Positions 1 to 7,118 of a stretch of 7,118 bases of DNA are shown here, in pieces (the stretch's first letter is position 1; every line of letters starts with the position of its first letter). Made by a program: the position numbers and the translations under genes. The notes under the pieces were generated by a model. The model did not search any database. It worked only from the letters and a program-made list of their open reading frames with translations, and was not told the origin of the DNA. Origin of the DNA: Spirochaetia bacterium (GTDB lineage: Bacteria; Spirochaetota; Spirochaetia; Treponematales; Breznakiellaceae); the NCBI GenBank assembly GCA_026002265.1, contig BOBG01000101.1, forward strand, positions 1 to 7,118, written 5' to 3'.

Positions 1-764
1 TGCTCTGCAATAATGGATTTGAGATGATTCAGCATGACTCGGCGATTCTCTTGTGCATAGTTCAAGGCATGATTCATGTCACGAATGTACGCACTTCCAA
101 GGTCATGTCCGGCCGGTAAATAGGCAATATTGGAATCCGGAAGCTCTATACCGAGGTCTGCATCAAGTGCCACAGCCTGCCGGTGATAAAAATTCGCAAT
201 CCGGTAGCCGAGGTTCCGGGATCCGGAATGGAGCATGATCCACAGAGTACCTTCTTCGCTTTTTTGCAATTCGATAAAATGATTCCCCCCGCCGAGTGTG
301 CCGAGGTTGTACTCATCTAATTTTTCGTGCATATTTTCGCTAAACCATGCCGGTTCAGGTGCGCCTCCAAGTGAATCATGCCACGCGCTAAATCCTTCCC
401 ACGGAACCGGAATCTTCCGAGAATGGGATTCCCCGACCGGAATTTGAGCTTTTATCTCCTCGATGAGGGAACGCCGAGCAGACATATCACCGAGTGCATC
501 GGCTTCAAGGTTTGTTTTAATCGCACCCATTCCGCAGCCAATATCAACTCCAACTGCATTGGGGATAACAGCATCTTCACACGCAATCACCCCGCCGATA
601 GGCATTCCGTAGCCAACATGAGCATCCGGCATCAACGCAACATGGTCACGTACGGCCGGATGATCAGCTAAATTACGCGCCTGTGTCAACGCACCGTCCT
701 CAATCTCTTTACACCATGACCGGATAGGAAGCCGAGTCTGGCCGCTTAATTCCCATTGAACCAT
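1..764 (-). CDS. rtcB: RtcB-type RNA-splicing ligase (3' end outside window)
   Basis: RtcB joins RNA 2',3'-cyclic phosphate or 3'-phosphate ends to 5'-OH ends using GTP and Mn2+, in RNA repair or tRNA splicing, in the cytoplasm. The minus-strand frame is open from an ATG at 764 to the left edge, about 254 residues of a family usually near 400. Visible motifs: MPDAHVGYG (45-53), VGVDIGCGMGA (71-81, with D74 and C77 matching the Mn/GMP-site Asp and Cys of E. coli RtcB), LGGGNHFIE (157-165, metal His162) and MLHSGSR (177-183, metal His179). The later metal His and the guanylated His lie off the window. An in-frame ATG at 806 would add 14 residues, but family alignment (MVQWELSGQT start) favours 764. 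There is no clear Shine-Dalgarno; a TATACT lies at 771-776, so the leader could be very short. No rtcA is visible. Identification is firm; the exact start is less so. Confidence 0.95.
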   Translation of the reverse strand, partial: MVQWELSGQTRLPIRSWCKEIEDGALTQARNLADHPAVRDHVALMPDAHVGYGMPIGGVIACEDAVIPNAVGVDIGCGMGAIKTNLEADALGDMSARRSLIEEIKAQIPVGESHSRKIPVPWEGFSAWHDSLGGAPEPAWFSENMHEKLDEYNLGTLGGGNHFIELQKSEEGTLWIMLHSGSRNLGYRIANFYHRQAVALDADLGIELPDSNIAYLPAGHDLGSAYIRDMNHALNYAQENRRVMLNHLKSIIAE

Positions 765-784
765 AGAAAAAGTATAACCGGAAA

Positions 785-830
785 CAAAAGAAAAAGAAAG
801 GTACATAGTGAGTCCGGAAATTCCAGACTC
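785..830 (-). terminator. Probable intrinsic terminator after the TPR lipoprotein gene
   Basis: GAGTCCGG (810-817) and CCAGACTC (823-830) pair around a 5-nt loop. Read on the minus strand the single imperfect pair becomes a U-G wobble. The hairpin begins about 10 nt past the TPR stop codon and is followed on the minus strand by a pyrimidine-rich, T-rich run (785-800). The T run is not directly next to the stem, so efficiency is uncertain. If it works, rtcB must have its own promoter. Confidence 0.5.
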
Positions 831-840
831 TTAATAAATT

Positions 841-2280
841 TTAGTACAAAAGATTTTGTTTGCTGGTTTGAGCAAAAATATTAGACGGATCCATACGGAG
901 AATGGTATCAAAGTCTTTTTCTGCATTTATTTTATCGCCTAGTTTAGCGTACAAAACCCCCCGGTTATTATAAGCTTCGATATACTGAGGATTGATCCGG
1001 ATTGCCGCGGTATAATCTTGCATTGCTTGATCATAATTTCCTTTACTATGATAGGCAATTCCCCGGTTTTTATAAGCTTCAGCATATTGATTCTGTGTGA
1101 GTTCAAGTGCTTTATTAAAATCTATTATCGCCTTATCGTAATCATTTTGATTCATATATACGCTGCCGCGATTGTTAATTGCGTAGGCATACCGAGGATT
1201 AAACTCAAGCGCTTTTTCAAAATCTTTTATCGCCTCATCATACTTTTGCTGGTCCGCATAAGCTCCACCCCGGTTATTGTACGCAATGACAAGCTGCGGA
1301 TCAAGCCGAATCGCCTGATTGTAATCAGAAAGAGCCCGTGTAAAATCTAATTTATCGTTTTGATACACGAGCCCGCGGTTATTGTATGCAACAGCAAATG
1401 TCGGATCGATCCGGATCGCAGCATTATAATCTGTTATTGCCTGATCGATTTTACCCATTTTCCGGTAAGCCATGCCGCGGTTATTGTATGCAACAACATA
1501 GTTTCCATCTAATTGGATTGCATCAGTATAATCCCTTATTGCCCGGTCATAATCGTTCCTGCTGTGAAAGGCCAAACCCCGGCTAAAATAAGCTTTAGCG
1601 TAATTTTTATTGATCCGGATTGCTTCAGTATAATCTGCTATAGATTTATCATAATCATTTTTACCATGATAATAGAGCAAACCCCGGTTAAAATAGGGTT
1701 CTGCATAATTTTTGTCGATCTTAATTGCCTCAGTATAATCTTGTATTGCTTGATCATAATTGCCCTTACTATAATAGGCAATGCCCCGGTTATTATAGGG
1801 TTCTACATAATTTTTATCGATCTTAATTGCTTCAGTATAATCTTGTATTGCTTGATCATAATTGCCCTTACTATTGTGATACACAAGACCGCGGTTATTA
1901 TAGGCGAGAGCAAGGCGTGGATCGAGCCGAATCGCCTCGTCATAATCTTTGAGGGCAAGCTCATAATTCTTTCTAACTTCTTGATACACAAGGCCGCGGT
2001 TATAGTACGCAATGGCAAGGTTCGGCTCGAGCTGAATCGCTTTATCATAATTAGTTAAAGCTTGATCGTAATTGCCCTGTTGGAAGGCCGCAATACCGCG
2101 ATTATTGTAGTCCTCAGCATTGAAGTTGCCCGTTGCCTGGTCATAATTGCCACTTGAACCATCTGGCGGCGTCACTGTCATCGAATTAGACCTCACTGCC
2201 GTCATATCCGTACCGGCACATGCCGAGAACAATATAAACACAAGCACCGGCAGCACACCGGCGAAATAGTTATGTTTCAT
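841..2280 (-). CDS. TPR-repeat lipoprotein (12 tetratricopeptide units)
   Basis: 479 residues. The N-terminus MKHNYFAG, a hydrophobic stretch and LFSAC form a lipoprotein signal with the lipidated Cys at residue 21, so the mature protein should be membrane-anchored facing the periplasm, or at the surface. A low-complexity Ser/Thr/Asn linker follows to about residue 55. Twelve consecutive TPR units then run to near the C-terminus, most with the signature NNRG...Y...YDQAI.DY..AI...P; several are 35-36 residues long because of one- or two-residue insertions. No catalytic domain is visible, so a scaffold or assembly role is inferred from TPR biology, and the partner is unknown. Units 3 and 4 are nearly identical, also in DNA, pointing to recent internal duplication. 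No good Shine-Dalgarno precedes the ATG. The leader carries a heptamer repeat and a possible attenuator. The gene is downstream of, and co-oriented with, the sigma-54 activator. Confidence 0.93.
   Translation of the reverse strand: MKHNYFAGVLPVLVFILFSACAGTDMTAVRSNSMTVTPPDGSSGNYDQATGNFNAEDYNNRGIAAFQQGNYDQALTNYDKAIQLEPNLAIAYYNRGLVYQEVRKNYELALKDYDEAIRLDPRLALAYNNRGLVYHNSKGNYDQAIQDYTEAIKIDKNYVEPYNNRGIAYYSKGNYDQAIQDYTEAIKIDKNYAEPYFNRGLLYYHGKNDYDKSIADYTEAIRINKNYAKAYFSRGLAFHSRNDYDRAIRDYTDAIQLDGNYVVAYNNRGMAYRKMGKIDQAITDYNAAIRIDPTFAVAYNNRGLVYQNDKLDFTRALSDYNQAIRLDPQLVIAYNNRGGAYADQQKYDEAIKDFEKALEFNPRYAYAINNRGSVYMNQNDYDKAIIDFNKALELTQNQYAEAYKNRGIAYHSKGNYDQAMQDYTAAIRINPQYIEAYNNRGVLYAKLGDKINAEKDFDTILRMDPSNIFAQTSKQNLLY
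1695..1874 (-). repeat. 102-bp-period internal duplication in the TPR gene
   Basis: Segments 1695-1772 and 1797-1874 match at 75 of 78 positions by eye, offset by exactly 102 bp (34 codons, one TPR). Neighbouring TPR units share the protein motif but differ much more in DNA, so this pair arose by recent duplication or gene conversion. The spacing keeps the reading frame. Confidence 0.85.
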
Positions 2281-2299
2281 ACATGAATACTACAAGAGA

Positions 2300-2320
2300 A
2301 AAGAGTAAAGAGTAAAGAGT
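2300..2320. repeat. Three exact AAAGAGT heptamers in the TPR gene leader
   Basis: AAAGAGT is repeated three times head to tail (2300-2306, 2307-2313, 2314-2320) and trails into AAAA. It lies 20-40 nt upstream of the TPR lipoprotein start codon on the minus strand (ACTCTTT in the transcript). Such short repeats can change copy number by slippage. Here that would alter leader or promoter spacing and not a reading frame. Confidence 0.8.
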
Positions 2321-2326
2321 AAAAAT

Positions 2327-2364
2327 TATCCGAAAGCGGATAGATGCAGACCCTAGATCTATCC
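2327..2364 (-). promoter_or_regulatory. Two mutually exclusive hairpins, possible attenuator for the TPR lipoprotein gene
   Basis: Hairpin A pairs 2357-2364 with 2338-2345 (8 bp, GGATAGAT/ATCTATCC, 11-nt loop). Hairpin B pairs 2337-2342 with 2327-2332 (6 bp, TATCCG/CGGATA, 4-nt loop). Both need bases 2338-2342, so only one can form at a time. On the minus strand B is followed at once by ATTTTTAC, like a weak intrinsic terminator, while A forms first and would block it. The start codon is about 46 nt downstream. The pairing is seen directly; the attenuation role is inferred. B could instead be the late terminator of the upstream activator gene. Confidence 0.4.
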
Positions 2365-2423
2365 TGACAGATTCACCGGAACATCATTTTTCAGCTTTTA
2401 CCGGCAAATTCCAGAAAAATTTT

Positions 2424-2488
2424 TGGGGACAGACCTCTTGCATCTCTTTTTGGTATAAAAAATTACAGGGAAAATTTGTAAAAATTGA
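2424..2488 (+). repeat. Diverged single copy of the core of the 225-bp repeat
   Basis: TGGGGACAGACCTC followed by GCATCT, a T-run and A-run, then AAATTTGTAAAAATT, aligns collinearly with the core of each unit in the 4143-5039 array (for example 4937-4997), with a few substitutions and small indels. It has the same orientation as the array and lies on the other side of the activator gene. No ORF accompanies it. Confidence 0.75.
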
Positions 2489-2534
2489 TCAAACGAATAT
2501 TTTAATATTTTTTTCCTTTCTTCTCGGTTTTTAA

Positions 2535-4094
2535 TTATAGATTCGTGTTTGCAGTCCGGAATATCCGCCAATCGATGCCGTAGTATCTGACACGAAGCCC
2601 CATCTGGCGTTCGGTGATGCCGAGTCTCCGGGCAGCGGCTGCCATATTACCGGATTCTATTTTGAGCGCCTCGATAATCATCTCCTTTTCCACCCGTGAA
2701 ATAGCAGCTTTGAGAGTCATCACCGGCTCAGTTTTCGTGGAAAGGGCGGATTGCAGACTCGGCGGTAAATTGTACGAATGAATCACCATGTCAGTCGAAA
2801 GAATCACAGCCCGTTCGATGCAATTTTCCAGTTCCCGTACATTTCCCGGCCAGGAATAACTGGTTAATAATTCAATGGCCGGTGAAGAGATACGTTTAAT
2901 GATCTTGTTATTTTTCCGGGCGAATTTTTCAATAAAATGATCTGCGAGGAGCATGATGTCGCTCTTCCGTTCACGGAGCGGCGGTACATAGAGCGGAAAT
3001 ACGTTAAGCCGGTAATAGAGATCATCTCGGAAACTGCCGGCTTTTACCTCTTGCTCAAGGTTCCGGTTGCTTGCGGCGATGAGCCGGACATCAATTTTTA
3101 TGGTACTCGTGCCACCGACCCGTTCTAATTCACGCTCCTGCAACACCCGGAGGAGTTTTGCCTGAATAGCCGGGGATAGATCCCCAATTTCGTCCAAAAA
3201 AATCGTTCCATGCTGGGCAAGTTCGAAGCGGCCCTTTCGTTGGGTAATTGCTCCGGTAAAAGCCCCTTTTTCATGCCCGAACAATTCGCTCTCGATGATC
3301 GATTCCGGCAACGCCGCACAGTTCACCTTGACAAAAACCTCTCCGGACCGTTTTGAAAGCCGGTGAACCTCCGCTGCCACCAATTCTTTTCCGGTACCGC
3401 TTTCACCAGTTATCAGCACAGATGCATCGCTCGGCGCTCCCTGCGCGAGCATTTCGTACAAAAAATGCATACTATTGCTCGTACCGATGATCGCACTTTC
3501 CGGTGCAATCCGGCCGCCGCAATCTGTTTCGGCCTTTAGAGATGCTGTGGACGCATCGTTACGGAGCCGCATCTGTTCTTCGAGAATCCGTTCCCGGAGT
3601 TTTGCAGAATCCGCGATAATCTGTGCAATTTTTTCTAAAAATGCCCGGTCCTGACTTCTCTGTTGTGACGCATTTTCACTCCGAATCCGGCGTTCCGCGG
3701 AAAGTGTCCCCATTACCGCGCCATTAGCCCGAATTGGAACGCAATAATAGGTCAATCCGGCCATATCTTCATGCCGGCGGTTCTTTGCCCGGTTGAGAAA
3801 CCGGGAATCGAGTGCAAGATCCGGCACCGTAATTCCACTGCCGGATTCAAAAACCCTCCCAACGAGTCCCTCGCCGAGACGGTAGATCCCCCGCTCCTTT
3901 TCTTCCGGCGAAAGCCCCTGCGCCTCCTCAATTTTGAGCAGCCCGGTCCGGCGGTCGAGTAGTGTGACCATGCCCCACGTAAGTCCGGCCCGGATTTCCA
4001 AAAGATTCAAAAGCGGCCCGAGTCCGCTCCGCAATTCAACATACGTATCAAAAGTCCGTACAATATCAAACAACAATTCAAATTCCGATTCCAT
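2535..4094 (-). CDS. Sigma-54-dependent transcriptional activator, GAF + AAA+ + Fis-type HTH (NifA-like)
   Basis: 519 residues with the full domain set of a bacterial enhancer-binding protein. Residues about 1-165 form a GAF sensor domain, including GEGLVGRVFESG (74-85) and a YYCVPI core (116-121). A short helical linker follows. The AAA+ domain is about 200-435: Walker A GESGTGKE (230-237), sigma-54-contacting GAFTGA (277-282), Walker B GTIFLDEIGDL (296-306), the arginine-finger region (LRERKSD, 373-379) and WPGNVRELEN (415-424). The C-terminal Fis-type helix-turn-helix (about 470-510) ends GITERQMGLRVRYYGID, the style of NifA family members. It should remodel RNA polymerase-sigma-54 closed complexes in response to a GAF ligand. 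There is no phospho-receiver domain and no Cys-rich linker. No nif genes are in the window, so control of nitrogen fixation is possible but unproven, and no symbol is given. A perfect 12-bp palindrome lies just upstream. Confidence 0.95.
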   Translation of the reverse strand: MESEFELLFDIVRTFDTYVELRSGLGPLLNLLEIRAGLTWGMVTLLDRRTGLLKIEEAQGLSPEEKERGIYRLGEGLVGRVFESGSGITVPDLALDSRFLNRAKNRRHEDMAGLTYYCVPIRANGAVMGTLSAERRIRSENASQQRSQDRAFLEKIAQIIADSAKLRERILEEQMRLRNDASTASLKAETDCGGRIAPESAIIGTSNSMHFLYEMLAQGAPSDASVLITGESGTGKELVAAEVHRLSKRSGEVFVKVNCAALPESIIESELFGHEKGAFTGAITQRKGRFELAQHGTIFLDEIGDLSPAIQAKLLRVLQERELERVGGTSTIKIDVRLIAASNRNLEQEVKAGSFRDDLYYRLNVFPLYVPPLRERKSDIMLLADHFIEKFARKNNKIIKRISSPAIELLTSYSWPGNVRELENCIERAVILSTDMVIHSYNLPPSLQSALSTKTEPVMTLKAAISRVEKEMIIEALKIESGNMAAAARRLGITERQMGLRVRYYGIDWRIFRTANTNL

Positions 4095-4118
4095 GCGCGC
4101 ATAATACTACATTTATGT

Positions 4119-4130
4119 TAGAAATTTCTA
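4119..4130. promoter_or_regulatory. Perfect 12-bp palindrome upstream of the activator gene
   Basis: TAGAAATTTCTA is a perfect inverted repeat about 25 nt upstream of the activator's ATG, beside a weak -10-like TATTAT (read on the minus strand, just before the start). The position would suit an operator. AT-rich palindromes also occur by chance, so the role is inferred. Confidence 0.35.
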
Positions 4131-4142
4131 GCCGGAGGTGAG

Positions 4143-5039
4143 TATTTTTCTTATTCGTGGATCGTATTCATTCACTTCCATAGCTCTTCCGGATTTCTTC
4201 CGGGATCGAACTGGGTAGGGGTCATATATCTTTTACACACAATGAGATAATGGGGTCAGACCTCCGGCATCTTTTTACAGTAAAAAGAGATAGTTGAAAT
4301 TTGTAGAAATTCAGACCAGTGGAGATCGATCTTCACAAGTTGCCCACTGATTCGGGTTTATTTTTCTTAATGTGTGACATTCGTGAATCGTATTCATTCA
4401 CTTCTATGCTCTTCCGGATTTCTTCCGGGATCGAACTGGGCAGGGGTCATATACCTTTTACACACAATGAGATAATAGGGACAGACCTCCGGCATCTTTT
4501 TACAATAAAAAGAGATAGTTGAAATTTGTAGAAATTCAGACCAGTGGAGATCGATCTTCACAATTTGTCCGCCGATCCGGGTTTATCCTTCTTAATGTGT
4601 GACATTCGTGAATCGTATTCATTCGCTTCCATTCGCTTCCATGCTCTTCCGTATTTCTTCCGGGATCGAACTAGGTAGGTATGATATATCTTTTACACAC
4701 AATGAAATACTGGGGACAGACCTCCGGCATTTTTTTACAGTAAAAAGAGATAGTTGAAATTTGTAGAAATTCAGACCGGTGGAGATCGATCTTCACAAGT
4801 TGCCCACTGATTCGGGTTTATTTTTCTTAATGTGTGACATTCGTGAATCGTATTCATTCGCTTCCATGCTCTTCCGGATTTCTTCCGGGATCGAACTGGG
4901 CAGGGGTCATATATCTTTTACACACAATGAGATAATGGGGACAGACCTCCGGCATCTTTTTACAATAAAAAGAGATAGTTGAAATTTGTAAAAATTCAAA
5001 CCGGTGGAGATCGATCTTCACAAGTTGCCCACTGATTCG
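4143..5039. repeat. Tandem array of about four 225-bp units
   Basis: Anchor motifs recur with fixed spacing. GGAGATCGATCTTCAC starts at 4321, 4546, 4781 and 5006, and CCTCCGGCAT at 4261, 4486, 4721 and 4946, giving periods of 225, 235 and 225. Phased on TATTTTTC or its variant, the units are 4143-4358 (10-nt deletion and 1-nt insertion), 4359-4583, 4584-4818 (ATTCGCTTCC duplicated, +10) and 4819-5039 (ends abruptly). Units 2 and 4 differ at only a few positions outside one cluster near the end. Each unit holds an 8-bp hairpin (TCTTTTTA/TAAAAAGA, 3-nt loop; G-U variant in unit 3), a palindromic AGATCGATCT and a GTGAAT...ATTCAC inverted repeat (wobble variant in some units). There are no direct-repeat/spacer features of CRISPR and no transposase. 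Short frames inside are not conserved across units, so it is probably non-coding. It fills the gap between the activator and the small lipoprotein leader. Confidence 0.93.
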
Positions 5040-5239
5040 TCCTCTTTAACCCCCAACGGGGGTAATTCTGAATTTGATGGGGTTTAAAATTTAGAAATTT
5101 TTTTTGAAAGGGGGGTCCCAAAGGTTGACGGGGGGCAAGTATGGTACATTCTTATTCGTGCGCCGGTGGCGTACAACCCTATACCATGCCGTTCCAGTGA
5201 ATCTGCGGCGGTATATAAACAAAGTATTTGGAGGTTTTT
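5040..5239 (+). other. G-tract- and hairpin-rich leader of the small lipoprotein gene
   Basis: This 200-nt gap begins where the array stops. It holds a tight hairpin ACCCCC-AAC-GGGGGT (5049-5063), four G-runs (5058-5062, 5079-5082, 5110-5115, 5130-5135), a TTGACG (5125-5130) that could be a -35 element but has no good -10 at 16-18 bp, and a nested hairpin: GTGCGCC/GGCGTAC (5158-5174, one wobble) enclosed by ATGGTA (5141-5146) and TACCAT (5182-5187). A TATATA lies at 5213-5218 and the Shine-Dalgarno GGAGG at 5230-5234. A structured 5' leader is suggested. No known riboswitch class is recognised. Confidence 0.35.
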
Positions 5240-5860
5240 ATGGAAACTACGCAAAAATGGAACAAATGGTTCCTATTGGGAATCGTCGCTATGGTACTGG
5301 CATTCGGAATGTTGGCTGTGAGTTGTGATGATACTACTACTACGGCTGAGCGGGAAGACGTTAATGATACTACTACTACGGCTGAGTGGGAAGACGTTAC
5401 AAGTTTGGCTCAATTGAATGGAACGTGGAAAGGTTCAAATAGTCAAACAATAAGTCTCAAAGATCAATCTATAGAGTGGACTGATGAATTAGAAGCAGAG
5501 TATGGCGATATAAGCGTAACAACCAATGGCGAATCCACCATGATCTTTGATGCAAGTGCATCAACTATGTCTGGTGTCATGATAAGCACAGCGACTTATT
5601 CCGGTGGAAATATAGCTGAAATATGGGCAGATGTCAAAACAATAGCCGAAATGTTGAGTTCCGAAGACGAAGATGGAACCATTACTGTTACAGCTAATGA
5701 TACAAATCATTCAATAACCATGAAAATGAATATGAATCCGATGCCTATATCATTAGACGATTTGGCTGCTGCTTATGGTGGTAGTCTACAAATAAACCAA
5801 AACGGTACAAAACTAAAAATGACGGTAAATTCAATTGAAACAATATTAATAAAACAATAA
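5240..5860 (+). CDS. Small lipoprotein of unknown function (spirochaete type)
   Basis: 206 residues. The start is ATG 5240, five nt after GGAGG; an in-frame TTG at 5228 overlaps that ribosome site and is rejected. The signal is METTQKWNKW, a hydrophobic stretch and LAVSC with the lipidated Cys at residue 29. Immediately after it come two copies of a 12-residue acidic, Thr-rich unit (DTTTTAEREDVN / DTTTTAEWEDVT). The remaining ~150 residues begin LAQLNGTWKGS and alternate short beta-like stretches, resembling the lipocalin-like 'NGTW' domains common in termite-gut treponeme lipoproteins. That family link is from general resemblance and is uncertain. The protein is acidic and lacks catalytic motifs. 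CCGG occurs only once in this gene against about twenty times in the adjacent tgt gene, so its composition is distinct. It is the only plus-strand gene, next to a repeat array, which fits accessory or lineage-specific status. Confidence 0.88.
   Translation: METTQKWNKWFLLGIVAMVLAFGMLAVSCDDTTTTAEREDVNDTTTTAEWEDVTSLAQLNGTWKGSNSQTISLKDQSIEWTDELEAEYGDISVTTNGESTMIFDASASTMSGVMISTATYSGGNIAEIWADVKTIAEMLSSEDEDGTITVTANDTNHSITMKMNMNPMPISLDDLAAAYGGSLQINQNGTKLKMTVNSIETILIKQ
5329..5400 (+). repeat. 36-bp tandem duplication in the lipoprotein linker
   Basis: Copies 5329-5364 and 5365-5400 differ at two positions, each starting TGATACTACTAC. They encode the 12-residue units directly after the lipidated Cys. 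The length is a multiple of three, so copy number can change without frameshift. Confidence 0.92.
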
Positions 5861-5870
5861 TAGATTGTAG

Positions 5871-7057
<1,187 letters not shown>

Positions 7058-7118
7058 TTTTCATCTCTTCAATAAGAAATGGTGAAATATTTATATATAG
7101 TTCCATATACGAAATAGC

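Noticed and set aside
378..671. 97-residue plus-strand frame
   Set aside because: It lies antisense to clearly conserved RtcB motifs.
1018..2058. Several hydrophobic plus-strand frames (1018-1350, 1386-1586, 1513-2058)
   Set aside because: They are the antisense of the TPR repeats; the Ile-rich periodic sequence is a by-product of the TPR codons.
2489..2520. AATATTTTAATATT followed by T's as a plus-strand terminator
   Set aside because: A very weak AT-only stem with no plus-strand gene upstream.
2535..4094. Activator as RtcR, the rtcB regulator
   Set aside because: The N-terminal domain is GAF and the C-terminal HTH is of NifA type; no RtcR-type sensor sequence is seen.
4319..4982. Two similar 67-residue plus-strand frames (4319-4522 and 4779-4982) inside the array
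   Set aside because: They start at GTG without a ribosome site. The copy in unit 3 is frameshifted by the 10-bp duplication, and similarity between the two follows from the repeat itself.
4143..5039. CRISPR array
   Set aside because: The whole 225-bp unit is repeated; there are no short repeats with unique spacers and no cas genes.
5228..5239. TTG start for the small lipoprotein
   Set aside because: The TTG is part of the Shine-Dalgarno region TTGGAGG; the ATG at 5240 is correctly spaced and gives a normal signal peptide.
5104..5328. 74-residue plus-strand frame overlapping the lipoprotein start
   Set aside because: No ribosome site, and it overlaps the well-supported lipoprotein in another frame.

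Overview
The window looks like a piece of a spirochaete chromosome, most likely a Treponema-type organism. This rests on the style of two lipoproteins (short charged N-terminus, hydrophobic stretch, spirochaete-like lipoboxes ending in SAC and VSC), a long NNRG-type TPR lipoprotein, and a NifA-like sigma-54 activator. The species cannot be named from sequence alone. Base composition is moderate (mid-40s % GC by eye) and the conserved genes are rich in CCGG.

Layout, left to right. Positions 1-764 (minus) hold the N-terminal two thirds of an RtcB-type RNA ligase that runs off the left edge. Positions 841-2280 (minus) encode a lipoprotein with twelve TPR units. Its 5' region (2281-2534) contains a heptamer repeat, two overlapping hairpins that cannot form together, and a diverged single copy of a repeat found again further right. 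Positions 2535-4094 (minus) encode a GAF / AAA+ / Fis-HTH sigma-54 activator of NifA type. Positions 4143-5039 are a non-coding tandem array of about four copies of a 225-bp unit. Positions 5040-5239 are a G-tract-rich, hairpin-rich leader for a small plus-strand lipoprotein gene (5240-5860). That gene ends in a strong intrinsic terminator, part of which lies inside the convergent tgt gene (5884-7026, minus; queuosine tRNA modification).

How the parts relate. The activator, the TPR lipoprotein and rtcB are co-oriented, but the gaps hold terminator- or attenuator-like structures, so they need not be one operon. rtcB and tgt are both RNA-related housekeeping genes but have no visible functional link. 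The array and the small lipoprotein gene, which differs from its neighbours in composition, look like an accessory insertion between conserved genes.

No clear new multi-gene system is visible. The items most worth following are the 225-bp array with its diverged outlier on the other side of the activator gene, and the candidate attenuator before the TPR lipoprotein.
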